IMG/VR virus record: IMGVR_UViG_3300043568_000917
Span: 1 to 34,717 of that record
DNA from: a virus
Strand: one strand, 5' to 3'
DNA: 34,717 nucleotides
The notes below the pieces were generated by a model. It was not told the DNA's origin. It did not search any database and saw nothing but the letters and a program-made list of their open reading frames with translations. Below, piece by piece: positions 5,980 to 13,024 of the stretch; within the stretch, counting starts at the first letter, position 1; every line of letters starts with the position of its first letter. A program made the translations under genes and the position numbers.

Positions 5980-6499
5980 TTTTTACTTTGTTAGTATAGT
6001 GAATAAATAAGTCCTCTAATTCCTCTTTGCTTAATTTTAGTTTTAAATTCCGATTTGCATCCAACCACTCCAAATCTTCTTGACTAATTCGCATTAATAT
6101 TCGTTTCCGATATTCGTGCAAATTACCGTGTTTCTCTCTGTTACACGGTACACATTGGCCATGTACGTTAAGTTCGTTAAATCTCAAACCCTCGTATGTA
6201 CTAGGGTAAAAGTGCCCCGCATCAAATTTTCGGTTATGCAATGGCACTCCACAAGATACACAGCCTTTGTTTACATCTCTTAACCTAATGTACTTGTTAA
6301 AAACGGTTTGTACTTTTTTCTTCCAATCCGAAAGCGTTAAATTTTCGTAGTTAAATTTCTTTCTTTCAAAGGCAACCTTTTTCTTGAAGCTACGTTGCGT
6401 TTCGGAATTGGTTAAAATTATTGCACACTCAAAACTACATACTTTTTGGGTGCTCCTGTAAGGCTCAAACTCCTTACTGCATACTTTACATTTCTTCAT
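5954..6499 (-). CDS. ninG: NinG/Rap-like recombination nuclease (181 aa)
   Basis: Two Cys clusters are visible: an N-terminal CKVC...C...C zinc ribbon (Cys4, Cys7, Cys21, Cys25) and CVSCG near residue 80, followed by DAGHFYPSTYEGLRFNELNV and GQCVPCNREKHGN. This order matches lambda NinG (Rap), an HNH-like endonuclease acting on branched DNA in Red-type recombination. It sits between the DnaB-type helicase and the Rad52-like gene, which fits that role. Length is close to that of the family. Confidence 0.85.
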   Translation of the reverse strand: MKKCKVCSKEFEPYRSTQKVCSFECAIILTNSETQRSFKKKVAFERKKFNYENLTLSDWKKKVQTVFNKYIRLRDVNKGCVSCGVPLHNRKFDAGHFYPSTYEGLRFNELNVHGQCVPCNREKHGNLHEYRKRILMRISQEDLEWLDANRNLKLKLSKEELEDLFIHYTNKVKNEQLKQND

Positions 6500-6508
6500 A
6501 TTTTTTTT

Positions 6509-7861
6509 TTAAAAAGGCAAATTTTGCGTAAAGTTAGCGAATTTCGGCTCTGTTCGTAATTCTTGCAGTCGCTCAGTTAAGTCGTTCCATTCGCTTGTTT
6601 CCAGCTTAACATCCATAGTATGTACGCCGATTGCACCGTCGCGGTTTTTAGCAACTAGAAATTCGCCAACTCCCTCTAAACTATTACCGTTTTCATCTTC
6701 TGTTACTCCGTAATATTCGGGGCGGTGTAAAAATGCGACAATACTAGCATCCTGTTCAATTTCGCCACTCTCTTTAAGGTCGGGTAAAGTAGGTCGTTTA
6801 CCAGTTTTTCCAGCATCTCTGGATAGTTGTGCTAAACAAATAGTAGGTATCCTGTGAGCCATTACTATACGCTTTATATCATTAGATATTCTCGTTACTT
6901 CCTGATACCTATTGTCGGATTTCTCAGGTAGTATTTTCTGTATGTAATCAACAACAAAAACATCAACATCAACACCTCTATTTTTAACACTTTGTAGTTT
7001 ATTTTCAATGTCCTTAGTCGTATGTGAGCCGTCAAAAATAATAATATTTTTTAACCTTTCATCAGCCTTGAAATTTAATATTTTTCTTATTTCGTGGTCT
7101 TCACAAGTACCGTATTTAATTTTATTGCTATTTACATCAGTTATATTGCTAATCAATCTTCTTAGTATTCTATCGTGTGCCATTTCTAAGCTAAAAAATA
7201 CCATAACTTTGTTCTGCTCAAAACAAATATTTTTCATTAAGGAAATTGCCCACGCTGTTTTTCCCATTGCAGGACGTCCGCCTACTATCATAACGTCATC
7301 GTTTTCTAGGATAACCTCTTTGTGTAAGCATTTCCACCCTAATTCTAAGCCTAAAACAACCCCTTGTTTGGCCTGTAAATGTTTTTCAAGTATGTAATCA
7401 ATACTTTCTTCATTGCTTAACTCTTTTTTTGTGTTTTCAGTAAACAAATTTTTAACTTTTTCCAGCTCTTCAAGTATTCGCGTTTGGCTCGGCTGGTCTT
7501 TAGTAATCTCGATATTAACATTATTAACCATTAGTCCTACTTTTTTAATCGAATACTCATAGGCACATTGGTTAATGATTGAGTTTTTAGATAAAATATC
7601 TGTTAGTTCAGCTTGAGCAACTAGATTTGTAATTTTAATCAAAAAATCCTTTTCTAATAAATTAGCCTCTCTAAGCCATTTTATTATTGAAGTGGTATCA
7701 ATATACCGATTTTCGTTTTTAATCGTTTGTACTCCCTTTAAAATAGCTGTGTGAAAGTTATTTTCAAACCACTCTGGGCGCAAATTATTAATATACTCAT
7801 ATTGTTGGCTTTTATCTAGGTTAAGTAACACCCCGAACACCTTATCTCTTATATCAATCAT
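6509..7861 (-). CDS. dnaB: replicative DNA helicase, DnaB type (450 aa)
   Basis: An N-terminal helical primase-interaction domain (1-145) is followed by a RecA-like ATPase domain: Walker A GRPAMGKT at 195-202, the VFFSLEMAHDRILRRL segment typical of DnaB at 221-236, Walker B VFVVDYIQ at 301-308, and the QLSRD and ESGEIEQDA motifs further on. It unwinds the phage replication fork. Its ATG overlaps the initiator gene stop by 4 nt, the usual initiator-helicase pair. The C-terminus again ends in NLPF, similar to the LPF tip of the SSB-like protein. Confidence 0.93.
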   Translation of the reverse strand: MIDIRDKVFGVLLNLDKSQQYEYINNLRPEWFENNFHTAILKGVQTIKNENRYIDTTSIIKWLREANLLEKDFLIKITNLVAQAELTDILSKNSIINQCAYEYSIKKVGLMVNNVNIEITKDQPSQTRILEELEKVKNLFTENTKKELSNEESIDYILEKHLQAKQGVVLGLELGWKCLHKEVILENDDVMIVGGRPAMGKTAWAISLMKNICFEQNKVMVFFSLEMAHDRILRRLISNITDVNSNKIKYGTCEDHEIRKILNFKADERLKNIIIFDGSHTTKDIENKLQSVKNRGVDVDVFVVDYIQKILPEKSDNRYQEVTRISNDIKRIVMAHRIPTICLAQLSRDAGKTGKRPTLPDLKESGEIEQDASIVAFLHRPEYYGVTEDENGNSLEGVGEFLVAKNRDGAIGVHTMDVKLETSEWNDLTERLQELRTEPKFANFTQNLPF

Positions 7862-8598
7862 AATGTACCGTTGTAATTGTTAGTATTTTTTTTAATTTCA
7901 CTAGGAAAAGCATATCTATCTATAACATCAGGACGTGTGAAATATAAATGCGAACAATAGCCATATTTTTTTTCAATCGCCCATTTATCATTTTTAACAG
8001 CAACCATTGCTTTTATAATATCTTCCTTAGTATATCCGTCTTTTAGTAATTTTAAAAACTTCTTTTTATTGGTATCATTAATAAGCCTTGCTTTTTTACC
8101 AAAAGTTTCATTATGAAATTTTAAAAAACTCTCCCAATTAATAGGCGAAAGACTATTAATGTTTTTAGTTTCTTTTATCTTATCTTCTATTATCTTATCT
8201 TCTCTTATAGCATCGTTTTCGCATTGCGAGATTGATGCGGTCGCATTGCTGTCGCTTAAACCCTTTAATTCTTTACGTTTTTTCCATCCATCTAAAGCGT
8301 TTTTACTCTTTCTTTTGCTTACTTCTTCAAATTCGCCTAACTGTTCAGATAGAAATTTTATAAAAATATAATCATCAATTACATCTATTATTTTTTCTTC
8401 GCAAAGCGATAATAATGCGGTCGCATTGCCACCGCATAACTTTTGTATTGCTAATTTTAATGGTACATCTCCGAGCCTACTCCAATACATTGAACATAAA
8501 TCAATAAACAAACCTTTATCCTCTCTCGATAACATTTGAATATTTCCGTTTTCCCATTCGTTGGGCTCAAACTTAAAATAAGGTAATTCTTTAGCCAT
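7858..8598 (-). CDS. replication initiator, DUF1376-like N-terminus with phage C-terminal domain (246 aa)
   Basis: The N-terminus, PYFKFEPNEWENGNIQMLSR and GLFIDLCSMYWSRLGDVPLK, has the winged-helix-like pattern of phage replication proteins of the DUF1376/YdaU type. Residues 150-230 (LLKDGYTKEDIIKAMVAVKN, then LYFTRPDVIDRYAF) match the Phg_2220_C-like domain. It would bind the origin and load the helicase encoded immediately downstream. A NATAxxSxCE motif occurs at residues 58-67 and again at 118-127, encoded by the DNA repeats described as candidate origin. The linker with many Asp, Lys and Ile residues is low complexity. Confidence 0.8.
   Translation of the reverse strand: MAKELPYFKFEPNEWENGNIQMLSREDKGLFIDLCSMYWSRLGDVPLKLAIQKLCGGNATALLSLCEEKIIDVIDDYIFIKFLSEQLGEFEEVSKRKSKNALDGWKKRKELKGLSDSNATASISQCENDAIREDKIIEDKIKETKNINSLSPINWESFLKFHNETFGKKARLINDTNKKKFLKLLKDGYTKEDIIKAMVAVKNDKWAIEKKYGYCSHLYFTRPDVIDRYAFPSEIKKNTNNYNGTL
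8218..8437. other. candidate replication origin inside the initiator gene
   Basis: Two 32-base copies (8218-8249 and 8398-8429) match at 27 positions, with the core ATGCGGTCGCATTGC identical and exactly 180 nt between copies. Each also carries TTCGCAnnGCGA at its left end, and the second copy extends into a 7-bp inverted repeat ATGCGGT/ACCGCAT (8415-8421, 8431-8437). GC-rich iterons within the initiator gene are a familiar phage origin arrangement (lambda O). The surrounding DNA is very AT-rich. Confidence 0.45.
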
Positions 8599-8824
8599 TG
8601 TTAATCTCCTCTCCTTTAATTAAAGCGATTTGTCTTCTTAATTCCTTTGATAACCTTACGGCTGTTGATTTATCCAATTCAATAGAAATTGGAAATTCGC
8701 TTTTGGCAACATCTAAAATAGTAATAATAATGTTATTTGAATAATGTTCAAAATAACATTCTAATTCGCTAAAATTGGTGTTACTATCATTCGCACCTAC
8801 AAAAATTGTTTTTACTTTTGCCAT
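8591..8824 (-). CDS. small hypothetical protein (77 aa)
   Basis: Start chosen at ATG 8824 (MAKVKTIFVGANDSNTNFSE); the frame opens further to 8857 but that adds a Lys/Phe-rich run. Beta-rich first half (LECYFEHYSNNIIITILDVA) followed by a C-terminal helix (STAVRLSKELRRQIALIKG). Overlaps the initiator start by 8 nt. It is the first gene after the leader at 8.83-8.96 kb. No function assigned. Confidence 0.7.
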   Translation of the reverse strand: MAKVKTIFVGANDSNTNFSELECYFEHYSNNIIITILDVAKSEFPISIELDKSTAVRLSKELRRQIALIKGEEINNG

Positions 8825-8890
8825 AATTTTGTGAATGTTTTTAAAAAAAACAAGCAAAATTTTAAATAAAAAAAACCTATTAAGGTAGCC

Positions 8891-8950
8891 AAGTAGGAGG
8901 GCATTCCCTAATAAGTTTTTACAATAAATTTTTTAAATGATTTCCTACTT
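8891..8950 (-). promoter_or_regulatory. inverted repeat in 5' leader of the replication unit
   Basis: AAGTAGGA (8891-8898) and TCCTACTT (8943-8950) are perfect complements with a 44-nt spacer that itself holds GGGCATTCCC. It lies between the promoter copy at 8.97 kb and the first start codon at 8824, so the leader RNA could fold here. No known riboswitch was recognised. Confidence 0.4.
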
Positions 8951-8964
8951 CATTTAGATAAATG

Positions 8965-8986
8965 CAAATATACAAAATAATTCTTA
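8965..8986 (-). promoter_or_regulatory. early promoter copy 3 (divergent)
   Basis: TATATTTG at 8972-8965 with partial conservation of the repeated block (20 of 26 positions relative to copy 1). Precedes the gene starting at 8824 with a leader of about 135 nt. It overlaps the stop of the small HTH gene upstream. Confidence 0.45.
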
Positions 8987-9133
8987 ATCTTTTTCTTTTT
9001 CCTTTACAAATTTAACTCCGTCGATTTCGACAATTTCAATTTTCCCAGCTTTAGCAAGTTTGTAAACCCACGTAACACTCTTGCTTATTTTCTTTGCGTA
9101 ATTGCTTACTTTTATTAAATCTAGTGTTTGCAT
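8984..9133 (-). CDS. small excisionase/MerR-type HTH protein (49 aa)
   Basis: ATG at 9133, TAA at 8986-8984. The sequence SNYAKKISKSVTWVYKLAKA followed by GKIEIVEIDG matches the winged HTH of excisionase-family proteins: helix, turn, recognition helix with W-V-Y, then a two-stranded wing ending VKFV. The ATG is 13 nt inside the end of the preceding gene. It probably binds DNA; as no integrase is visible a regulatory role is as likely as excision. Confidence 0.65.
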   Translation of the reverse strand: MQTLDLIKVSNYAKKISKSVTWVYKLAKAGKIEIVEIDGVKFVKEKEKD

Positions 9134-9363
9134 TCTAATATCTTTTTTAATGTTTGTAATCTATCTAAATACGGTTTAAATCTTATTTTACCCTTGTTTG
9201 CTTTGACAATACCTAAATGATTTTCAACAAATCTTTTTAAATCGAGTATAGTAGTTGCTTCATTTAGCTTAATAGGTATAGTTGGCAAAGGTACGGTGCT
9301 AAAAAACGCTTCAACTTCGGCTATTTCTTCGCTCCAATCTTCTTTTTTTCGCTTGTAAATCAT
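9121..9363 (-). CDS. small conserved phage protein, possibly DUF6965-like (80 aa)
   Basis: The core EVEAFFSTVPLPTIPIKLNE followed by ATTILDLKRFVENHLGIVKA and FKPYLDRLQTLKKIL resembles a small protein frequent in Bacteroidota phages and prophages; from memory I would compare it with DUF6965. It is helical in the second half. ATG overlaps the TGA of a 35-residue ORF upstream (ATGA) and its end overlaps the HTH gene. Confidence 0.75.
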   Translation of the reverse strand: MIYKRKKEDWSEEIAEVEAFFSTVPLPTIPIKLNEATTILDLKRFVENHLGIVKANKGKIRFKPYLDRLQTLKKILECKH

Positions 9364-9467
9364 TTTATAGGTGGATTTATGTATAAAATATTTAAATCAG
9401 CTTTATTTATCCAGCCTAAAATTAAATCACGACTAAAATAAACGTGGTTGTTTGCAGTGGTCTTCAT
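9360..9467 (-). CDS. very small hypothetical protein (35 aa)
   Basis: ATG at 9467 inside the 3' end of the methyltransferase gene; TGA overlaps the next ATG (ATGA). It begins MKTTANNHVYFSRDLILGWI and ends NPPIK. Overlaps at both ends and non-random composition suggest a translated coupling ORF. No function is known. Confidence 0.45.
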   Translation of the reverse strand: MKTTANNHVYFSRDLILGWINKADLNILYINPPIK

Positions 9468-10092
9468 AACGTTGTTTTAATTTTTTAAAATAATCTGTAT
9501 CTAATTCGCATAAATCTAAATCGTACCCCTCTAATTCACAAGCTATCGCAATGCTTCCACTTCCTCCGTGAGTATCTAAAATTTTATTGCCTTGTTTTGC
9601 GTATTTTTGCAAAATCCAACGGTATAAAGCTACTGGTTTTTGAGTGGGGTGTATGCGTATTTCCTTATTTTTCATATTGCCTTGTAACATACCTTGCCAT
9701 TGAAATTTAAAATTTCTAACTGCTGTTTTAAAGGTAGTGTAAGCAAGTTCGCTATCTGCAAAATCTGTATCTCCATTTACTTTGTCCCAAACAATCCAAC
9801 AGCTTGAATTAGCATTTGGTATATTTTGTATAAAATGATTTGCGCCGAAAATAATTACATTTTTAGATATTCGATTTAAATTCAAAAAAAAATCTTTAGT
9901 AGGTGGTGAAATATCATCTCCAGCAAAAGATTTATAATTTTTAGATTTAGCTAGTTTCCCTCTAGTTTGGTTTTTACTTCCATTTTCTCCAATTCCATAA
10001 GGAGGGTCGACAATAGCCAAATCATAATGTTTGTCGGGAATTGACTGCATAAATTCCATACAATCAATATTGTAAAAATTTATATTATTCAT
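9433..10092 (-). CDS. DNA methyltransferase, adenine/cytosine-N type (219 aa)
   Basis: Catalytic motif IV DPPY at 29-32, HPTQKP at 148-153 and the AdoMet-binding motif DTHGGSGS at 173-180, an order (IV before I) typical of beta-class N6-adenine or N4-cytosine methyltransferases. It likely protects phage DNA from host restriction or marks it for regulation; specificity cannot be read. Its middle (WIVWDKVNG...DFADSELAYTTF) is clearly related to the methyltransferase domain at 33.1-34.3 kb, so the phage carries two paralogues. ATG overlaps the upstream stop by 4 nt. Confidence 0.88.
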   Translation of the reverse strand: MNNINFYNIDCMEFMQSIPDKHYDLAIVDPPYGIGENGSKNQTRGKLAKSKNYKSFAGDDISPPTKDFFLNLNRISKNVIIFGANHFIQNIPNANSSCWIVWDKVNGDTDFADSELAYTTFKTAVRNFKFQWQGMLQGNMKNKEIRIHPTQKPVALYRWILQKYAKQGNKILDTHGGSGSIAIACELEGYDLDLCELDTDYFKKLKQRYEDHCKQPRLF

Positions 10093-10391
10093 ACCTTATT
10101 AATATTTTGTCTAAATTCTACTTCTAATTTTTGTTTTTCTTCATACTTTACACCTCGTAATTCGGGGTGTTTTTCCTGTATTTTTCGCCTTGCTCGAGTG
10201 ATTGTATCAGGACTGGGTAAGTTGCCGTTAACCATTACCTCCAAAAACTCGATAGCACTCATTTCGTTAATATTAGGGATGTTATTATAGTAGTAAGTAG
10301 CCACCAACCTAACATCGTTATCTCTTAATTTTGGGTAGGTTTCTAAAGATTTTTTAACAAAATCTTGCACTTTTATCAATTGCTTCAGCAT
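10089..10391 (-). CDS. conserved phage protein of unknown function (100 aa)
   Basis: The segment LETYPKLRDNDVRLVATYYY, then VNGNLPSPDTITRARRKIQE and KHPELRGVKY is a pattern I recall from phages of Firmicutes and Bacteroidota next to small methyltransferases and replication genes, without a known function. Arg-rich helix in the middle could bind nucleic acid. Overlaps neighbours at both ends (4 and 38 nt). Confidence 0.75.
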   Translation of the reverse strand: MLKQLIKVQDFVKKSLETYPKLRDNDVRLVATYYYNNIPNINEMSAIEFLEVMVNGNLPSPDTITRARRKIQEKHPELRGVKYEEKQKLEVEFRQNINKV

Positions 10392-10542
10392 CTTTTTTTA
10401 ATTTTAAGATTTTTAAATATAACTCGCGATTAAATGTGCTTCTAATTACACCGTTGTTATTTTGGTTCTCCCAACGTAGAATGTCATTTAGCACCTTTGA
10501 CTTTACACCGTAGGTTTTTAACTCTTTAAACGTTATTTCCAT
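10354..10542 (-). CDS. small basic hypothetical protein (62 aa)
   Basis: Starts MEITFKELKTYGVKSKVLND; a basic, helical protein that could contain an HTH-like unit (KELKTYGVKSKVLNDILRW), but the match is weak. Its last 38 nt overlap the next gene. 3 nt after the stop of the 57-residue ORF upstream. Confidence 0.6.
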   Translation of the reverse strand: MEITFKELKTYGVKSKVLNDILRWENQNNNGVIRSTFNRELYLKILKLKKDAEAIDKSARFC

Positions 10543-10545
10543 AGT

Positions 10546-10719
10546 TTATAATTTACAATTTTCAATTTTAAAATTAAATTCTGTTTTATTTTTAGTTGAT
10601 TTTAGTAATTCAAAGTTTACAAATTCAGTGACTTTATTTCTTGCGTTTTGAAAATCAGGAGTAACCAACACTAGATTTCCATTTACAAAAACCTTAAAGT
10701 AATCTAGCTTATTTTCCAT
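10546..10719 (-). CDS. small hypothetical protein (57 aa)
   Basis: ATG at 10719, TAA at 10548-10546. It begins MENKLDYFKVFVNGNLVLVT and continues with a basic helical half ending IENCKL. It starts 16 nt inside the end of the preceding gene and ends just before the next one, filling the gap exactly, which supports it. Function unknown. Confidence 0.6.
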   Translation of the reverse strand: MENKLDYFKVFVNGNLVLVTPDFQNARNKVTEFVNFELLKSTKNKTEFNFKIENCKL

Positions 10720-11234
10720 GTATCAACTATTTTAACATTTTCAACAAAATAAAAACTTTCTGCCATGTCCTCCGCTTGGGAGTATGTGCGTTCTTCTGTT
10801 AACACTTCCTTGCTTATAGCGTCAATTACGTGCCAACGTGGAAAATCGCTTAACCATGAGTAGATAAGTTGGTGCTCTTTTACACGTAAATTAGTCGCTA
10901 AAAAAACTGCCTTATGATTTGCGCCTTTTATTTCCATAAGCCAATCAATGGTTTCTTTACCATCCAAATATTCAAAGCTTATCCGTTCGCCATTGCACCT
11001 TACATCGGCGTAAATCTTCCAGCTTTGAAAGCCGTTGGTTCTAACTGTGAAATTAAAGCTTACTAAATGTTCGCGCTTTAAGTGGTCTGTAATTTTGATT
11101 TCTGTTTTCATACTATTTTGTTTTAATTGTTTACATTCACATTTTTGATAAAATTTTTTAATCCCAAATTCAAAATACGTAAGGTTTGGGTTATCGCAAA
11201 CTTTACATCTAGTTACATGCATTTCGTGTGGCAT
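10704..11234 (-). CDS. hypothetical protein with zinc-ribbon-like N-terminus (176 aa)
   Basis: Residues 1-36 carry a Cys cluster (CKVCDNPNLTYFEFGIKKF, then CEC) that could bind zinc. An internal Met near residue 42 starts a second, beta-rich part (MKTEIKITDHLKREHLVSFN) that could be made separately. The C-terminal part (GANHKAVFLATNLRVKEHQL, SWLSDFPRWHVID) contains several His and Trp residues. No family is recognised. It follows a strong hairpin at 11255-11292. Confidence 0.65.
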   Translation of the reverse strand: MPHEMHVTRCKVCDNPNLTYFEFGIKKFYQKCECKQLKQNSMKTEIKITDHLKREHLVSFNFTVRTNGFQSWKIYADVRCNGERISFEYLDGKETIDWLMEIKGANHKAVFLATNLRVKEHQLIYSWLSDFPRWHVIDAISKEVLTEERTYSQAEDMAESFYFVENVKIVDTWKIS

Positions 11235-11254
11235 ACTGTTTTACTTTAGAGAAA

Positions 11255-11292
11255 ACCCCCCAAGTGTGCTTCCGTGGATAGGCATGGAGGGT
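11255..11292 (-). promoter_or_regulatory. intergenic hairpin, terminator-like or leader element
   Basis: ACCCCCCA (11255-11262) and TGGAGGGT (11285-11292) pair with a 22-nt loop (one wobble on the minus-strand RNA). On the minus strand the stem is followed by TTTTCTCT. Could attenuate transcription between the genes at 11307-11588 and 10704-11234. Confidence 0.4.
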
Positions 11293-11306
11293 ATATTTGT
11301 TATTTG

Positions 11307-11588
11307 TTAATTTAATGTTTTAATTGTTTTTCTAGTAAAAATATCTTTTAGGTAAAATTTCAACACTCCTCCTAAACTAAGCATTCCTACAAATGGCAAA
11401 TCAAAATGTTTTTCATTCATTATCCTGTCGTAATTAGTTACGCTATGGTCTGAAAATCTATATTTTACACCGTCAACAGTGTAATAGATGCTCAATCCGT
11501 TAGTATCGCTCATTCCAGAAAAATCAAATTTTAAACCTTTTTCGTTCATTTGTCTTTCTATTTCTGTTCTTTGTTCTTGATATTTCAT
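11307..11588 (-). CDS. hypothetical protein (93 aa), first gene of early unit 1
   Basis: Starts MKYQEQRTEIERQMNEKGLK; middle FDFSGMSDTNGLSIYYTVDG is beta-like, and the C-terminus is basic (YLKDIFTRKTIKTLN) with a possible hydrophobic stretch (FVGMLSLGGVLKFYL). It follows promoter copy 4 with a leader of about 25 nt. Position as first early gene is typical of host-takeover proteins, but this is inference. Confidence 0.7.
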   Translation of the reverse strand: MKYQEQRTEIERQMNEKGLKFDFSGMSDTNGLSIYYTVDGVKYRFSDHSVTNYDRIMNEKHFDLPFVGMLSLGGVLKFYLKDIFTRKTIKTLN

Positions 11589-11618
11589 GTCGTTTTGTTT
11601 TTAGTTTTAAACTTTAAA

Positions 11619-11649
11619 CAAATATACAAAGTTATTTTGAATAACAAAA
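11619..11649 (-). promoter_or_regulatory. early promoter copy 4
   Basis: TATATTTG (11626-11619), 18-nt spacer, TTTTG (11649-11645): the best -7/-33 pair among the early copies. The block matches copy 1 at 23 of 26 positions and holds a GTTATT/AATAAC inverted repeat (11631-11645). Confidence 0.65.
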
Positions 11650-11657
11650 CATAAAGC

Positions 11658-11690
11658 AAAAAAAAAGTGTAGTTTTTTACGCTACACCTT
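11658..11690 (-). terminator. intrinsic terminator at end of late operon
   Basis: Minus strand AAGGTGTAG (11690-11682), 9-nt loop, CTACACTTT (11672-11664), followed by a run of T ending at 11658. One G-T wobble in the stem. It lies 23 nt beyond the endolysin stop and separates late from early genes. Confidence 0.8.
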
Positions 11691-11712
11691 AATTTTTATA
11701 ATATTTTAACAA

Positions 11713-12159
11713 TTAATACTCCCACCTAGCACGAGAACCGCGCAAATCTAAGTGAATAAACCCTTTTAACCCAGCTTTTAAGTTGGGTTTTTTTTGTGCT
11801 ACACCGCCATTGAAGTTTTCTAACTGCTTAAATACCCACCCGAAAATAATTAAATAATCTTCTTTTGCACAAATTGGTTGGAAGTCAACCGCCCACCCTT
11901 TAGTATGTTGGCTATTTCCTGACCGTTTTTGCTTTAATTCCCACGATTTTTGGCGCAAACCTGAGGTAATTTTAAATCCTGTAAATTTCGAGCCAAATTC
12001 TGCCTTTGTTTTATCTCTAAGTTTCTGCAATTCAACAGCAATTAAACCGATGTTTTTTCGCTGTTCATCAGTTAATAAATCGTAGTTCATCTTTATAGCT
12101 TCCTTAGGCATTTCGCCCTCGATGAACTCGTTTAAAGAAAAATTAGCTGTTAGTTTCAT
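11713..12159 (-). CDS. endolysin, peptidase M15A-type L,D/D,D-carboxypeptidase (148 aa)
   Basis: It likely cleaves peptidoglycan cross-links for lysis. Seen: MKLTANFSLNEFIEGE opening typical of M15 phage enzymes, SGLR at 66-69, zinc ligands SQHTKGWAVD (His85, Asp92) and FIHLD (His136 with Asp138). Start is placed at ATG 12159, one nt after the stop of the upstream gene; a longer frame from 12198 would add 13 residues and overlap that gene. No signal peptide, so it needs a holin; three small membrane proteins lie just upstream. Last gene of the late operon. Confidence 0.9.
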   Translation of the reverse strand: MKLTANFSLNEFIEGEMPKEAIKMNYDLLTDEQRKNIGLIAVELQKLRDKTKAEFGSKFTGFKITSGLRQKSWELKQKRSGNSQHTKGWAVDFQPICAKEDYLIIFGWVFKQLENFNGGVAQKKPNLKAGLKGFIHLDLRGSRARWEY

Positions 12160-12160
12160 C

Positions 12161-13024
12161 TTAGTAATGTGTTCGTTTATTATTGGTTTTGTCGCCAACG
12201 GTACAGGTAAGCACCGCCAACCTTTGGAAATCTTCTAAATAATCAATCTCGGGGCTCTCTGTTACAATTACAGGTAAATCCAAAATAGAATGTGAATTGT
12301 TGAAAACGTTGTAATCCGAAATGTAAAGCTCGTTTTCAGACAATAAATATAAATCGCTTAACTGGTCCAAAATAGGCGATGTATAAGGGTCTGTTTTAAT
12401 TTCGTAGGTGTTCAAATTCTCGCGAACTACGGATTTAATTACCCTATCTTGGTAAATTAAATTATCAATTTCCATGTTCGGCTGTCTGTTACCGATAAAT
12501 CCATTAAAACGGATAGTATCTTCAACATTTGCGTTTGTAAAGTTTATTCCCTCAATAGTTTGGTTGAGGTTAAATTTCACTCTTAAACGCGCTGTATATT
12601 TAGCAGTTTCAAGGCTATAAGCTTTTAAATCGTAAACTCCCCATGTAATTACACCCTCAACACCTTGAATATTATAAAGCAATTCCAACTTGTAGCACCC
12701 AGCACCATCCGAATTTAAAACATCTTGCCAACGAATTGTTGTGTACCATGCAAAATCTTCACTAGGGAAAAGTATCGGCGTTGGTGTATAGCTTATATTT
12801 TCGCCGTTTTTAGTAAGTTTAAACTCGACTGTATCAGTTAGCTCACTTAACTTAATCCACGCGCTTGTAATATCGTTTTTCCACGTTTCATTTTGCACCG
12901 AGTGGGCCAAAACAAGTCGCTTAGTATCACAGCATCGAAAAGGCTCATTAAACTCGTTAACTGCCTTAACTGTTGGAAGTTCAACAGTTGTAAATACTTG
13001 CGCAAATCGTTCTTGAATTATCAT
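12161..13024 (-). CDS. putative structural protein of late operon (287 aa)
   Basis: Starts MIIQERFAQVFTTVELPTVK. Predominantly beta with many Asn, Thr and Tyr, as in phage virion proteins; includes CYKLELLYNIQGVEGVITWG. Gene lies between holin-like genes and endolysin and overlaps the upstream gene by 4 nt. I recall similar proteins in Bacteroidota phages annotated only as structural or hypothetical. Could be a minor tail or appendage protein. Confidence 0.65.
   Translation of the reverse strand: MIIQERFAQVFTTVELPTVKAVNEFNEPFRCCDTKRLVLAHSVQNETWKNDITSAWIKLSELTDTVEFKLTKNGENISYTPTPILFPSEDFAWYTTIRWQDVLNSDGAGCYKLELLYNIQGVEGVITWGVYDLKAYSLETAKYTARLRVKFNLNQTIEGINFTNANVEDTIRFNGFIGNRQPNMEIDNLIYQDRVIKSVVRENLNTYEIKTDPYTSPILDQLSDLYLLSENELYISDYNVFNNSHSILDLPVIVTESPEIDYLEDFQRLAVLTCTVGDKTNNKRTHY

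Noticed and set aside
11713-12198. Longer endolysin from ATG 12198
   Set aside because: It overlaps the upstream gene by 38 nt and adds residues atypical of M15 enzymes; ATG 12159 follows the upstream stop by one nt and gives the usual MKL opening.
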